Origin: CAVTPU01 sp963736695
GTDB taxonomy: Bacteria; Actinomycetota; Actinomycetes; Mycobacteriales; Micromonosporaceae
Assembly: GCA_963736695.1 (NCBI GenBank)
Contig: CAVTPU010000004.1
Coordinates: 2,046,001 to 2,110,000 of the forward strand
Direction of reading: 5' to 3'
DNA length: 64,000 nucleotides
Part shown: positions 47,849-57,163 of the stretch, piece by piece
Position numbering within the stretch: the stretch's first letter is position 1
Layout: the number at the start of each line of letters is the position of its first letter
Notes under the pieces: model-generated
The model's input: only the letters and a program-made list of their open reading frames with translations
Databases searched by the model: none
What the model was told of the DNA's origin: nothing
Program-made: the position numbers and the translations under genes

Positions 47849-49710
47849 GCGTCGACGTCGAGGGTTGGCGCGGGGTCGCCAGCGACACCGACGCCGAACG
47901 CACCGCCGCGGAGTCGCCGGACAAGAAGTCAAGCATCCGATTGCACGCGGCCAGCCGCACCCTGTTGGCGTCGGTGGTGCGGCCACACCGTCGACTCATC
48001 ACCGTGATGGTGGCGCTATTGGTGGCACAGAACGCGGCCGCGATGGCCGGCCCCTATCTCGTGATGATAGGCATCGACCGGGGAATCGGGCCGTGGCGCG
48101 ATGGTGACCCATCGGTGCTCATCGGCGTCGGTGTCGCCTTCACCGTCGCGGCCGCCGCCGAATATGCCGGCAAGCGCGGCTTTCTCACTCTCTCCGGTCG
48201 GATCGGTCAGGCGATCCTGCTCGATCTGCGGAGACGTGTCTATGCCCACTTTCAACGACTGTCGGTCGGGTTCCATGAGCGTTACACCTCAGGTCGAGTG
48301 GTTTCGCGACTCACCTCCGACATGGACGCGATCTCGGAACTCGTCGACGGCGGCATCGACGACCTCGTGCTCGCCGCGATTTCCGTCGTCTCCATCGCGG
48401 TGGTGCTGTTGGTCCTGGACCCTCCGCTCGCCCTGCTGACCCTGCTCTCGTTCCCGTTTCTGCTGTGGTTGTCGACGTGGTTTCGGCACGAGTCGGCGAA
48501 GGCCTATCGACGGACCCGTGAGACGGTCGCGCTGGTGATCGTCCACTTCGTGGAGTCGATCGGCGGAATCCGTGCTGTGCAAGCGTTTCGCCGCGAGCCG
48601 CGCAATCAACAGATCTTTGAAGCCATCAACGACGACTACCGCCGTGCGAACCTGCGGGCGTTTCGACTCATCGCGCTTTTCGCTCCCGGCATCAAGACCA
48701 TCGGCAACATCACGACGGCGGTCGTGCTCACCTATGGCGGCTATCGGGCCATCAACGGCGACCTCGAGGTCGGCGTGCTCGCGGCGTTTCTTCTCTATCT
48801 GCGCCGGTTCTTCGACCCGATGCAGGAGATCAGCCAGTTCTACAATTCGCTGCAGTCGGCGACAGCCGCGTTGGAGAAGCTCGCCGGTGTGCTTGAGGAA
48901 CGCGCGGATGTGCCCGAACCGGAGCGACCTCGGCCTCTGCCCTTGGCAACGCACGGCGACACCGACCATCCGCCCCGCGGTGCTGTGCGATTCACCGGAG
49001 TCACCTTCCACTATCGCCCGGACCGACCGGTGATCGCCGACCTCAACCTCGTCGTGCCGGCCGGACAGACCGTCGCGCTGGTCGGCGCCACCGGTGCTGG
49101 GAAAACCACTATCGCCAAGCTTGTGGCTCGGTTCTATGACCCCGTGCGGGGCTCCGTCGATCTCGACGGGGTTGATCTGCGGCGGTTGCGCGATGCCGAC
49201 CTACGTCGCGCCGTGGTGATGGTGACCCAGGAGAACTTCCTCTTCTCCGGCACGGTCGGACACAACATCGCCTTCGGCCGGCCGACCGCGAACGCGGCCG
49301 AGATCGAGGCTGCCGCCGCCGCGATCGGCGCCGACGGATTCATCCGGGCGCTGCCCGACGGCTTCGACACCGACATCCGCAAGCGCGGCGGGCGACTCTC
49401 CGCCGGGCAGCGTCAACTCATCGCTTTCGCCCGAGCGTTTCTCGCCGACCCGGCCGTGCTCATCCTCGATGAGGCGACGTCGTCATTGGACATTCCGTCG
49501 GAACGGATGGTGCAACAGGCGCTGCGCACCATCCTCGCCGACCGAACCGCCTTCATCATCGCCCACCGCCTGTCCACCGTGGAGATAGCCGACCGGGTGT
49601 TGGTGGTGCGCGACGGCTCGATCGTCGAGGACGGCTCGCCAGCGGAGCTCATCGCCTCCGGTGGCAGCTATGCCACCCTGCACGACCAGTGGCGCGACAG
49701 TCTCGCCTGA
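47845..49710 (+). CDS. ABC exporter half-transporter, consensus nucleotide site
   Basis: 621 residues. A ~45-residue charged N-terminus leads into six membrane helices ('LVASVVRPHRRLITVMVALL'-type first helix). NBD: Walker A GATGAGKTTIAKL, Q-loop 'VTQENFLFSG', signature 'RLSAGQRQLIAFARAF', Walker B with catalytic Glu 'VLILDEATSSLD', H-loop 'FIIAHRLSTV'. All ATPase residues are canonical, complementing the upstream subunit. The two form one heterodimeric exporter. Confidence 0.93.
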   Translation: MSVDVEGWRGVASDTDAERTAAESPDKKSSIRLHAASRTLLASVVRPHRRLITVMVALLVAQNAAAMAGPYLVMIGIDRGIGPWRDGDPSVLIGVGVAFTVAAAAEYAGKRGFLTLSGRIGQAILLDLRRRVYAHFQRLSVGFHERYTSGRVVSRLTSDMDAISELVDGGIDDLVLAAISVVSIAVVLLVLDPPLALLTLLSFPFLLWLSTWFRHESAKAYRRTRETVALVIVHFVESIGGIRAVQAFRREPRNQQIFEAINDDYRRANLRAFRLIALFAPGIKTIGNITTAVVLTYGGYRAINGDLEVGVLAAFLLYLRRFFDPMQEISQFYNSLQSATAALEKLAGVLEERADVPEPERPRPLPLATHGDTDHPPRGAVRFTGVTFHYRPDRPVIADLNLVVPAGQTVALVGATGAGKTTIAKLVARFYDPVRGSVDLDGVDLRRLRDADLRRAVVMVTQENFLFSGTVGHNIAFGRPTANAAEIEAAAAAIGADGFIRALPDGFDTDIRKRGGRLSAGQRQLIAFARAFLADPAVLILDEATSSLDIPSERMVQQALRTILADRTAFIIAHRLSTVEIADRVLVVRDGSIVEDGSPAELIASGGSYATLHDQWRDSLA

Positions 49711-49885
49711 CCGCGCCCACATCCCGCAGACCGCCTTCGGGACAAACCTGCTTCTTCGGCTGCTCGCCATGTGCTGTCAGTCGCGTGTCAGCGCGAGCTC
49801 AGCACCGGGCCAGCACTAGCGCGCAAAGTACAGATACCGCGACAGACGTCGCGGGAAACCAGCCCTCAACTGGAGGAAGACCACC

Positions 49886-50356
49886 ATGCGTCTACGCAAA
49901 TTGCTGGTTCTGGGTGCGAGCGTCCTAGCCGTGATGGTCGGCACGATCGCCACCGGGACTGCGGCGTCCGCGGCACCGCCCGCGTCGGACGGCGTGAGCG
50001 TCAACGCCGTCCAGCAGTATTACATCTATGTGAAGACGGCGGACATCTATGCGGCGGGGACTGACGCCACGGTTCGGATGAAGGTCTACGGCACCGTCTC
50101 CACCTCGCCCGGCTACGTGCAGTTGGACAACCCGGGCATCGATGATCTCGAGCAGGGGCACTTCGACCGATTCGGCCCCTTCTCCTGGTTCGACATCGGC
50201 AACGTCGACTTCATCGGAATCTCCAAGGGAAGCAACGGCTCGGAGTGGTATCCCGAGTATGCCTACATCACCTCAAGCAACGCGCCCACCGCCTTCTGCC
50301 CGATCAACTACTACTTCGGCGACGGCGCGGAGACCCAGTGGTTCGACTGCCCGTAA
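49886..50356 (+). CDS. Secreted PLAT/LH2-like domain protein
   Basis: 156 residues with a clear signal peptide (LLVLGASVLAVMVGTIATGT, cleavage after ASA). The mature part ('YYIYVKTADIYAAGTDATVR', 'FGPFSWFDIGNVDFIGISKG', 'EWYPEYAYI') matches the beta-sandwich PLAT/lipoxygenase-homology pattern. Two C-terminal Cys (FCPIN, FDCP) could form a disulfide. Such small secreted domains bind lipids or proteins. GGAGGA stands eight bases before the ATG. Stand-alone gene. Confidence 0.82.
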   Translation: MRLRKLLVLGASVLAVMVGTIATGTAASAAPPASDGVSVNAVQQYYIYVKTADIYAAGTDATVRMKVYGTVSTSPGYVQLDNPGIDDLEQGHFDRFGPFSWFDIGNVDFIGISKGSNGSEWYPEYAYITSSNAPTAFCPINYYFGDGAETQWFDCP

Positions 50357-50414
50357 GCATGACGCTGCGGCCCTGACAGCAGCGCCAGGCTGATGAGACA
50401 CCGGACGCCATGAT

Positions 50415-50457
50415 GAGACCCGCCCCGCTTCGGCTGTCGCCGAGACGGGGCGGGCTC
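50415..50457. terminator. Hairpin terminator between convergent genes
   Basis: Outer stem CCCGCCCCG/CGGGGCGGG with an inner CGGC/GCCG stem-loop. It lies between the PLAT-like gene and ispH. Confidence 0.6.
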
Positions 50458-50477
50458 GTCGTGTCGCCAATTTCGAG

Positions 50478-51473
50478 TCAGGAATCGCCCGCCGGCTGCT
50501 CGGCGGGTTGTTCCCCTGTGGCGGGTGCGACGCGCATGTCGCGTTTGAGTTCCTGTGGGAGTGAGAAGGTGAGCTTCTCCTGCACAGTCGTGATCTCAGT
50601 GACGTCGTCGAATCCTTGGCCTGCGAGGTGGCCGAGCACCTGTGTGACGAGTTCTTCGGGGACGCTGGCGCCCGAGGTCAGCCCAACCGTGTGTGCCCCG
50701 GCGAGCCACTCGTCGTCGATCTCGGTTGCGTAGTCAACCAGATATGCCGCGCTGGCTCCGGCGTCGATGGCGACCTCTCGCAACCGAACGGAGTTAGATG
50801 AATTTCGTGACCCGACGACGATGACGACGTCGCACTGGGACGCGATTTCTTTCACGACATGCTGCCGATTCTGCGTGGCATAGCAGATGTCATCGCTGGG
50901 TGGCGACTGCAGCAGGGGCAGGCGTTCGGCGAGCCGCGCGACGGTGCTCATCGTCTCATCGACCGACAGCGTGGTCTGCGAGAGCCAGACGACCTTCGCC
51001 GGGTCGCGCACCCGCACCGAGTCGACGTCGTCGGGCCCGTTCACCAGCTGCACGTGGTTGGGCGCCTCCCCCGCTGTCCCGATGACCTCTTCGTGGCCCT
51101 CGTGCCCGATGAGCAAGATGTCGTAGTCCTCGGCGGCGAACCTTCGAGCCTCGTGGTGAACCTTCGTGACCAGCGGGCAGGTCGCGTCGATCGCTTTGAG
51201 GTCTCTGGTTTTCGCCTGCTCATAGACCTGTGGCGCGACCCCGTGTGCGGAGAAGATCACGATGGATCCGGAGGGCACTTCGTCGGTCTCGTCGACGAAG
51301 ATCGCTCCTTGCGCCTGCAGCGTGGAGACGACGTGTTTGTTGTGCACGATCTCCTTGCGCACATAGATCGGCGGACCATAGTGGGCAAGCGCCTGCTCAA
51401 CGGTCTGCACGGCTCGGTCGACACCCGCGCAGTATCCACGCGGTTTGGCGAGCAGCACTCTCTTTCCGGTCAC
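50478..51473 (-). CDS. ispH: 4-hydroxy-3-methylbut-2-enyl diphosphate reductase
   Basis: 331 residues, last enzyme of the MEP isoprenoid pathway, making IPP and DMAPP with a 4Fe-4S cluster. Cluster cysteines: 'KPRGYCAGVDRAV', 'IDATCPLVTKVH', 'DDICYATQNRQ'. 'FSAHGVAP' and 'GSRNSSNSVRL' are substrate-binding motifs. GTG 51473 follows TACCAT by seven bases (leaderless); the longer frame overlaps the xseA promoter and is not conserved. It supplies precursors for uppS. Confidence 0.95.
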   Translation of the reverse strand: MTGKRVLLAKPRGYCAGVDRAVQTVEQALAHYGPPIYVRKEIVHNKHVVSTLQAQGAIFVDETDEVPSGSIVIFSAHGVAPQVYEQAKTRDLKAIDATCPLVTKVHHEARRFAAEDYDILLIGHEGHEEVIGTAGEAPNHVQLVNGPDDVDSVRVRDPAKVVWLSQTTLSVDETMSTVARLAERLPLLQSPPSDDICYATQNRQHVVKEIASQCDVVIVVGSRNSSNSVRLREVAIDAGASAAYLVDYATEIDDEWLAGAHTVGLTSGASVPEELVTQVLGHLAGQGFDDVTEITTVQEKLTFSLPQELKRDMRVAPATGEQPAEQPAGDS

Positions 51474-51480
51474 GACAGCT

Positions 51481-51586
51481 ATGGTACGGCGGCTCGGCGA
51501 GGCGGCCACCGGCTGTCCACAGCCCACCGACTTATCCACAACCACCGACCTGGTACGCCGAGGAGGCCCGCGACCATGCGTAGGCT
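51481..51586. promoter_or_regulatory. Divergent -10 boxes of ispH and xseA
   Basis: TACCAT (51481-51486, minus) is seven bases before ispH GTG; TAGGCT (51581-51586, plus) is six bases before xseA GTG 51593. Both fit leaderless transcripts. Confidence 0.45.
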
Positions 51587-51592
51587 GAGCCA

Positions 51593-52819
51593 GTGACCGA
51601 ATCCCGTCAGCAGCCCAGCTCCCCCGAGCAGCCGTGGCCAGTGCGTGTGGTGAATCAACGCATCGGCGCATGGATCGCCAAACTGGGCTGGGTGTGGGTC
51701 GACGGGCAGGTGGCACAGATCACCCGGCGTCCCGGAGCGAGCGTGGTCTTCCTCACTCTGCGAGATCCGGCCGCCGAGGTGAGCGTGACGATCACCGCAC
51801 ACCGCGATGTGCTCGACGCTGGGGCGCCGGGCCTTGCGGAAGGCGCACGCGTCGTGGTTCACGCCAAACCCGAGTTCTTCGCGGGCCGGGGTTCGTTGTC
51901 GTTGCGCGCCGACGAAGTGCGGCAGGTGGGGATCGGTGAGCTGCTGGCTCGGCTGGAACGACTGAAGACGCAGTTGGCTCGGGAGGGGCTCTTCGACCCG
52001 AAACGCAAGCGCCGTCCGCCATTCTTGCCGACCCGAATCGGGTTGATCACGGGACGTGCCAGCGCGGCGGAGCGTGATGTGCTCGCGCAGGCCCGCCACC
52101 GATGGCCGGCGACGGAGTTCCGCGTGGTCAACGTCGTGGTGCAGGGGCCGATGGCGGTCGCGGCGGTGCTCGACGCGCTCGCTGTGCTCGACTCCGACCC
52201 CGAGGTGGAGGTGATCATCATCGCCCGAGGCGGCGGCGCGGTGGAGGATCTGCTGCCCTTCTCCGACGAGGCGCTATGCCGAGCTGTCTTCGCCTGCCGC
52301 ACACCGGTGATCTCGGCGATCGGGCACGAGAGCGACACGCCATTGATTGATTTCGTCGCCGACGTGCGCGCCTCGACCCCGACCGACGCCGCGCGCCGCG
52401 CGGTCCCCGACCTCGCCGACGAGTCACGACTGTTGGCGATCGCCCGGTCACGGCTCGACCGGGCGATCAGTCACCTGCTCGACCGTGAGCAGCATCGCCT
52501 TGACGCGGCGCGCAGCCGTCCGGTGCTGGCTCGGCCGGCGAGCATGCTCGACAACCGCGCCGAGCAGGTGAGTGCTGCCCTCGACCGGATGCGACGCACG
52601 ATGACCCATCGATGGGAGCGGGCCGACACGGAGCTGCGCCATGCCCTCGCCCAGCTCCGGGCGTTGTCTCCCGCCGCGACGTTGGATCGCGGATATGCGA
52701 TCGTGCGGCGCACCGACAGTGGTGCGATCCTGAGAAACCCCGACGACGCGAGTCCCGGCGACGCACTGCGAATCAGGCTGGCGCAAGGTGACGTGGCGGC
52801 TACAGTGACTCAGCCGTGA
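51593..52819 (+). CDS. xseA: Exodeoxyribonuclease VII large subunit
   Basis: 408 residues. N-terminal OB-fold ('VWVDGQVAQITRRPGASVVF'), catalytic region 'RIGLITGRASAAERDVLAQA', 'IIIARGGGAVEDLLPFSDE', 'VISAIGHESDTPLIDFVADV', then a coiled-coil C-terminus and 'ATLDRGYAIVRR'. It degrades single-stranded DNA with XseB. Divergent from ispH as in mycobacteria. Confidence 0.95.
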   Translation: MTESRQQPSSPEQPWPVRVVNQRIGAWIAKLGWVWVDGQVAQITRRPGASVVFLTLRDPAAEVSVTITAHRDVLDAGAPGLAEGARVVVHAKPEFFAGRGSLSLRADEVRQVGIGELLARLERLKTQLAREGLFDPKRKRRPPFLPTRIGLITGRASAAERDVLAQARHRWPATEFRVVNVVVQGPMAVAAVLDALAVLDSDPEVEVIIIARGGGAVEDLLPFSDEALCRAVFACRTPVISAIGHESDTPLIDFVADVRASTPTDAARRAVPDLADESRLLAIARSRLDRAISHLLDREQHRLDAARSRPVLARPASMLDNRAEQVSAALDRMRRTMTHRWERADTELRHALAQLRALSPAATLDRGYAIVRRTDSGAILRNPDDASPGDALRIRLAQGDVAATVTQP

Positions 52820-52929
52820 CCGAGAAGCCGTGACGGAGAGCCAGCCATAATCGGAGAGCTACGGCCGAAACGCGCCCAGGCGACGATCGTCCGCGCATAG
52901 ACGTCGCACACAACAGAGGAGGTCGGATC

Positions 52930-53226
52930 GTGGCGGAACCAGCCACCAACGACACACACCCGCCAGTTGACACACCGGGAGTTGACTCCATGGCGTCCGC
53001 CTCGACCCACGCTCACGCGGCCGCTACGCCCGAGATGAGCTATGAGCAGGCCCGGTCGGAACTGGCCCGAGTGGTGGAACGGTTGGAGTCCGGGGCTGGC
53101 ACCTTAGAAGAGGCACTAGCGTTGTGGGAACGCGGCGAATACCTCGCAAACGTATGTCAACGCCTTCTTGAAGGCGCACGGACCAAACTCGCGACCGCCC
53201 GACAGGACCGCGACGGACAATCATGA
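52930..53226 (+). CDS. xseB: Exodeoxyribonuclease VII small subunit
   Basis: 98 residues. The conserved C-terminal part 'MSYEQARSELARVVERLESG', 'LEEALALWERGEYLANVCQR' matches XseB; a ~35-residue low-complexity His/Ala-rich N-terminus precedes it. An internal ATG (52990 or the MSYEQ codon) could be used instead. GTG 52930 has GAGGAGG at eight bases. 110 bases after xseA. Confidence 0.92.
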   Translation: MAEPATNDTHPPVDTPGVDSMASASTHAHAAATPEMSYEQARSELARVVERLESGAGTLEEALALWERGEYLANVCQRLLEGARTKLATARQDRDGQS

Positions 53227-53233
53227 ACGTCCG

Positions 53234-53282
53234 GACGGTCCGTGGCTCGGCCCCACTGAGTGGGGCCGAGCCACGGACCGTC
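53234..53282. terminator. Strong bidirectional terminator
   Basis: 23-bp perfect stem with a 3-base loop (53234-53256 with 53260-53282), seven bases after xseB and facing the convergent lipoprotein gene. Confidence 0.8.
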
Positions 53283-53312
53283 GTCACGGGATGCGGAGAC
53301 GACCGCCGCGCA

Positions 53313-54110
53313 TCAGCCTTTCAGCGCGTTGTAGATGAGGTCGGGCGCCTCAGCGACATCAGCCGCTGCGGGCTTCTCCACGGCGACGGCGACGCCATAG
53401 TCGCTGAAGGTGGTGGTCAGGTCGGCGGCCTCAGCAGTCGATGTCTTCGGCATCTTGATCACGATGCTGGCGACCCGACCAGAGGCGTCCAGGGTGACCG
53501 TGAACGGCACGATCCGGTCCGCCTCGGCGAGCTTGCCGATCTCGTCGGCCTGCACGCTCGGCGGAGTGGACTTGCTGAGGTCGATCTTTCCGGTGATCGT
53601 GGTGTCTCCGGTCTTCTCCGCCGAGACGATCCCCTTGATATAGGCGTCAATGCCGAGACTCTGGTCCGATTTGACGCCCACGGCGGCGAGCAGCGGGGCC
53701 TTCTTCGCGTCAATGTGCAGCCACTTGTCGCCGAGCCCGGCGATGCCGGGAATTCCGGCGGCGAGAGCTCCGAGGTCCATCTTGATGTAGGTATCGTCGC
53801 CGACCATGAGGCCGGAGAGCTTAATGCTGAGCCCACTCTTCGCGTCAGAGATCGAGACGTTCGTCGTGGTCTTCTTCGCGCTGGGATCCTGCGCGCCATC
53901 GCCACTGAAGACGGCACCATATTTGACGGTGTATTTAAACGGCTGACTCTGGGTGAGCGTGGCCGCGTCGTTGAGTGTCTCCGTAGCACTCTTCGTCGCC
54001 GCAGCCGGAGTGGTCGCCGCAGTGGTCGGCTTCGCGGTCGTGCACCCAGCCGCGCCCACCGCGAGCGTGGCGAGCACGGCGAGCCCGGTCACCACCGTAC
54101 GGTGTCTCAT
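53313..54110 (-). CDS. LppX/LprAFG-like lipoprotein
   Basis: 265 residues. Lipoprotein signal 'VVTGLAVLATLAVGAAGC' with lipidated Cys, a Thr/Ala linker, then a mature domain ('PFKYTVKYGAVFSGDGAQDP', 'VGDDTYIKMDLGALAAGIPG', 'PFTVTLDASGRVASIVIKMP') resembling the LolA/LppX-type lipid-binding barrel of actinobacterial LppX_LprAFG proteins. It probably shuttles or senses envelope lipids. ATG 54110 has AAGGGG seven bases upstream; the longer frame is ignored. Confidence 0.8.
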   Translation of the reverse strand: MRHRTVVTGLAVLATLAVGAAGCTTAKPTTAATTPAAATKSATETLNDAATLTQSQPFKYTVKYGAVFSGDGAQDPSAKKTTTNVSISDAKSGLSIKLSGLMVGDDTYIKMDLGALAAGIPGIAGLGDKWLHIDAKKAPLLAAVGVKSDQSLGIDAYIKGIVSAEKTGDTTITGKIDLSKSTPPSVQADEIGKLAEADRIVPFTVTLDASGRVASIVIKMPKTSTAEAADLTTTFSDYGVAVAVEKPAAADVAEAPDLIYNALKG

Positions 54111-54236
54111 TGTCTGGCCCCTTCCACGTTTGTCGTGTGTCCCGCCGAGCGTAGAGTGGGCACGCAACCCGCTGCCACCCAAGCTGACCAGGCACGACTC
54201 CGTGTGCGCCGCTCTCACACACGGCTTGGGCCGCAG

Positions 54237-54899
54237 TCAGCTCACCGACCGGGCGAGCAGACGCAGCTCCGACAGGTCGGCCCTTCCGACGACCGCGATA
54301 GCGCTGTTGGGGGCTGTGGCGACCAGCGCCAGTTCCCCTTCGCGCACCTCATAACGATGCCAGACCACGCCGTTGATCGTCTCTTCACCGACCTCCTGGG
54401 CGGTCGTGCCGACCTCCCGCGCCAGCACCGTCACCATGGGCTCCCCCGACTCGACCAGCTGCACCGTGCCGCCCTTCGGCGTCAGATAACCGATGCGCAG
54501 GACGCCGCCGCCCGGCGATGGTTGAAAGGCAGCACTCACCGATCGCCACTGCGAGCCCAGATCCCGCGGTGGGGCGACCGGAAACTTCGCGGCCTTCGCC
54601 TGATCAAGCACTGGCTGCGGGTCGACGACCACCACGTCGTCGCCACCACGCGCCTGGAAGAGTGCGACGGCCGCGACGACAGGCACCATCAATACGATCA
54701 GCGATATCGCCAGGTCACGCGGCCAACTTCGGCGGCGTTTCGGCGGAGGCGCATAACGATGCGTCGCCGCCGTGCCCAACGATGGCGAGGCCAACGATGG
54801 CGACTGGGATGAGAGGAGAGGGGCTGAAATTGTCGGTTCGGCCGCAGAAATAGCTGAACCGGAAAAGGATGTTGTTTCACGCACGAATGTCTGTTGCAC
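54237..54899 (-). CDS. DUF4245 membrane protein
   Basis: 220 residues. Cytoplasmic Ser/Pro-rich N-terminus, one membrane helix (PRDLAISLIVLMVPVVAAVALF), and an extracytoplasmic DUF4245 domain ('GSQWRSVSAAFQPSPGGGVLR', 'VGEETINGVVWHRYEVREGE'). Found next to glpX in many actinobacteria; no known function. The start (GTG 54899) is tentative: another GTG lies five codons downstream. Confidence 0.83.
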   Translation of the reverse strand: MQQTFVRETTSFSGSAISAAEPTISAPLLSSQSPSLASPSLGTAATHRYAPPPKRRRSWPRDLAISLIVLMVPVVAAVALFQARGGDDVVVVDPQPVLDQAKAAKFPVAPPRDLGSQWRSVSAAFQPSPGGGVLRIGYLTPKGGTVQLVESGEPMVTVLAREVGTTAQEVGEETINGVVWHRYEVREGELALVATAPNSAIAVVGRADLSELRLLARSVS

Positions 54900-55010
54900 A
54901 GACCTATCCTCACCGATGACCGATCTGACGTTTCGCGCCCTCCCCGATCATGGGCGTGTCGCCCGATCTGTCGGTATTTTTCTGACAGAAGCATTCACGA
55001 GGAGGCGATG

Positions 55011-56087
55011 ATGTCCGAACTCCGATCAACCACCGCCGCCGTTCCGGCCCGACGTGGTGAAGACCTCGACCGAAACCTGGCGTTGGAGCTCGTCCGGGTC
55101 ACCGAGGCGGCCGCGATGGCTGCCGGGCGATGGGTTGGCCGAGGCGAAAAGGACGGTGGCGACGGCGCCGCCGTCGACGCGATGCGCCAACTGATCAATT
55201 CGCTGCCGATGCGTGGTGTCGTTGTCATCGGCGAAGGCGAAAAGGACAACGCTCCGATGCTCTTCAACGGCGAACACGTTGGTGACTGGACCGGCGGTCC
55301 GGAGCTTGACGTCGCCGTCGACCCGATCGACGGCACCACGCTCATGAGCAAGGGCATGCCCAACGCGATCGCGGTGCTCGCCGTCGCCGAACGGGGCGCG
55401 ATGTTCGACCCGTCTGCCGTCTTTTATATGGAGAAGCTCGCCGTCGGCCCAGACTGCGCTGACGTCATCGACATCGACGCCGGCATCGCCGAAAATCTTC
55501 GCCGCATCGCCAAAGTGAAGCGATCCAGCGTCTCCGATGTCACCGTCTGCATCCTCGACCGCCCGCGGCACGCCGAGATCGTGAGCGAGATCCGCGCCGC
55601 AGGCGCCCGGATCCGGTTCATCTCCGACGGCGACATTGCCGGGTCGATCAGCGCGGCCCGGGAACAGTCCGAAGTGGACGTCCTGGTCGGCATCGGCGGC
55701 ACGCCCGAGGGCATCGTCTCGGCGTGTGCGCTCACCTGCATGGGCGGTGCGATCCAGGCGAAACTGTGGCCACGCGACGCCGCCGAGCGAGAGAAGGCGG
55801 AGGCGGCCGGCCACGACCTGGGCCGAGTGCTGCACACGGGCGATCTCGTCGGCGGAGAAAACGTCTTCTTCGCCGCGACCGGCGTCACCTCCGGCGATCT
55901 GTTGCGCGGCGTGCGTTATCGAAGCGGTGGCGCCTATACCCAGTCGATCGTCATGCGATCCAAGAGCGGCACCATAAGGGTGATCGATTCGTTCCACCGG
56001 CTGGAGAAGCTGCGCGACTACGCGCTGGTCGACTTCGACGGCACCTTCTCCGCCCGACTGCCCATCGACCCGATCCCGACAACCTGA
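55011..56087 (+). CDS. glpX: Class II fructose-1,6-bisphosphatase
   Basis: 358 residues. 'ALELVRVTEAAAMAAGRWVG', metal and phosphate sites 'VVVIGEGEKDNAPMLFNGEH' and 'DVAVDPIDGTTLMSKGMPNA', 'GIGGTPEGIVSACALTCMGG', typical of GlpX. It is the gluconeogenic FBPase of actinobacteria and works with pckG in this window. GAGGAGG is five bases before ATG 55011; ATG 55008 is immediately adjacent. Divergent from DUF4245. Confidence 0.95.
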   Translation: MSELRSTTAAVPARRGEDLDRNLALELVRVTEAAAMAAGRWVGRGEKDGGDGAAVDAMRQLINSLPMRGVVVIGEGEKDNAPMLFNGEHVGDWTGGPELDVAVDPIDGTTLMSKGMPNAIAVLAVAERGAMFDPSAVFYMEKLAVGPDCADVIDIDAGIAENLRRIAKVKRSSVSDVTVCILDRPRHAEIVSEIRAAGARIRFISDGDIAGSISAAREQSEVDVLVGIGGTPEGIVSACALTCMGGAIQAKLWPRDAAEREKAEAAGHDLGRVLHTGDLVGGENVFFAATGVTSGDLLRGVRYRSGGAYTQSIVMRSKSGTIRVIDSFHRLEKLRDYALVDFDGTFSARLPIDPIPTT

Positions 56088-56101
56088 TTCACACAACGAC
56101 G

Positions 56102-56137
56102 CCGCCCGACGGCCAACCAGGACGGGCCGTCGGGCGG
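56102..56137. terminator. Hairpin terminator between glpX and epimerase gene
   Basis: 13-bp perfect stem (56102-56114 with 56125-56137), 10-base loop, between convergent genes. Confidence 0.7.
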
Positions 56138-56148
56138 GTGATTCCTTA

Positions 56149-57054
56149 TCACCGCGTCGACGCGATGATCTCTTCCCACGGACTCGGACCGAAGCCAAAG
56201 GCGCGTTGCGCGGCCGACGAATCCATGACGAACGGACGGTCAAACTGATAGTGCATCTCGGCGAACGCCTTCGCCATGGGCGAGAAGAACGCGCCGAGAC
56301 GCAGCATGGCCACTGGCAGGGTCGCCAGTCGCGGAGCCGGGGCGCCGAGCGCTGTCGCGATCTGACCGGAGATCTGCCGGAAGGTGATGGGTGGGTGGGA
56401 CGGCACATGCCAAGCCCGGCCCCACGCCCGTTCGTCGGCGGCGAGCACGACGAGGGTGCGTGCGGCATCAGGAATGTAGGTAACACTGTGCGCGACGTCG
56501 AAGTTGATCGGCGCGCTGACCTTCTTGCCGGCGCGCAGTCCGGGTAGCACCATCTGAGTGAAGGCTGAGCTGGCTCGGGCGCCGAGATAGTCGCTCGCGC
56601 GCGCCTCGGTGGCCCTGACCCGTCCGGCGGTGTGCGCCGCGAGTGCGTCTGTCCACATTCGGGCGCGTACCCGGCCCTTGATCGTCGTGGCGGCGAGCGG
56701 AAGGTCCTCGGTCATCGGCCCGGCGACCGGACCATAGCCATAGAGGTTGCCCATCGTGACGAGGACCGCCTCGGTCCGCTGGGCGGCGTCGAGGATCGCG
56801 TCGGCCAGCGGCGGCCACAGCTGCGCCCACTTGTCATAGGGCGGGCTCGCGCAGTTGATGAGCGATTGGGCGCCGTGCGCGACGCGTGTCAACGTGTCCG
56901 CGTCGGAGGCGTCCGCCGCGACCCGTTCGATCGACTCGTGCTGGGGCCCGGTTCCGCGGCGCGAGACCACCCGCACCCGGTGCCCCTCGGCGGCGAGCAG
57001 TTCGGCGGTGGCGGACCCCACCGGCCCCGCCCCGACGATCACATGCAGTGCCAT
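56149..57054 (-). CDS. NAD(P)-dependent epimerase/dehydratase-like protein
   Basis: 301 residues of the atypical/extended SDR class. N-terminal 'HVIVGAGPVGSATAELLAAEG' dinucleotide site; the catalytic YxxxK is not in its usual form, with 'MGNLYGYGPVAGPMTEDLPL' in the corresponding region. It resembles NmrA/isomerase-like atypical SDRs. ATG 57054 has GGGAGG nine bases upstream. Divergent TetR gene with two shared operators indicates inducible expression, probably by a small xenobiotic or metabolite. Confidence 0.87.
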   Translation of the reverse strand: MALHVIVGAGPVGSATAELLAAEGHRVRVVSRRGTGPQHESIERVAADASDADTLTRVAHGAQSLINCASPPYDKWAQLWPPLADAILDAAQRTEAVLVTMGNLYGYGPVAGPMTEDLPLAATTIKGRVRARMWTDALAAHTAGRVRATEARASDYLGARASSAFTQMVLPGLRAGKKVSAPINFDVAHSVTYIPDAARTLVVLAADERAWGRAWHVPSHPPITFRQISGQIATALGAPAPRLATLPVAMLRLGAFFSPMAKAFAEMHYQFDRPFVMDSSAAQRAFGFGPSPWEEIIASTR

Positions 57055-57075
57055 GGTCTTGTTCCTCCCAAAAGA

Positions 57076-57090
57076 GAGAGCGGCGCTCTC
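57076..57090. promoter_or_regulatory. TetR operator site 1
   Basis: Palindrome GAGAGC-ggc-GCTCTC, 22 bases ahead of the epimerase ATG and just downstream of its predicted transcription start. Shares AGAGC-N3-GCTCT with site 2. Confidence 0.6.
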
Positions 57091-57101
57091 GTTGCAGAGC
57101 A

Positions 57102-57131
57102 ATAGTTGCCGAGAACGCCGCCCATTGTCAA
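57102..57131 (-). promoter_or_regulatory. Epimerase promoter
   Basis: Minus-strand TTGACA (57126-57131) and AACTAT (57102-57107), spacer 18. Operator site 2 overlaps the -35. Confidence 0.5.
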
Positions 57132-57145
57132 GAGCACTGCTCTTG
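57129..57145. promoter_or_regulatory. TetR operator site 2
   Basis: Perfect palindrome CAAGAGC-act-GCTCTTG between the two divergent promoters. It overlaps the epimerase -35 and lies just upstream of the TetR -10 (extended TGTGATAAT at 57148-57156). Confidence 0.65.
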
Positions 57146-57163
57146 CCTGTGATAATGCTCCGT

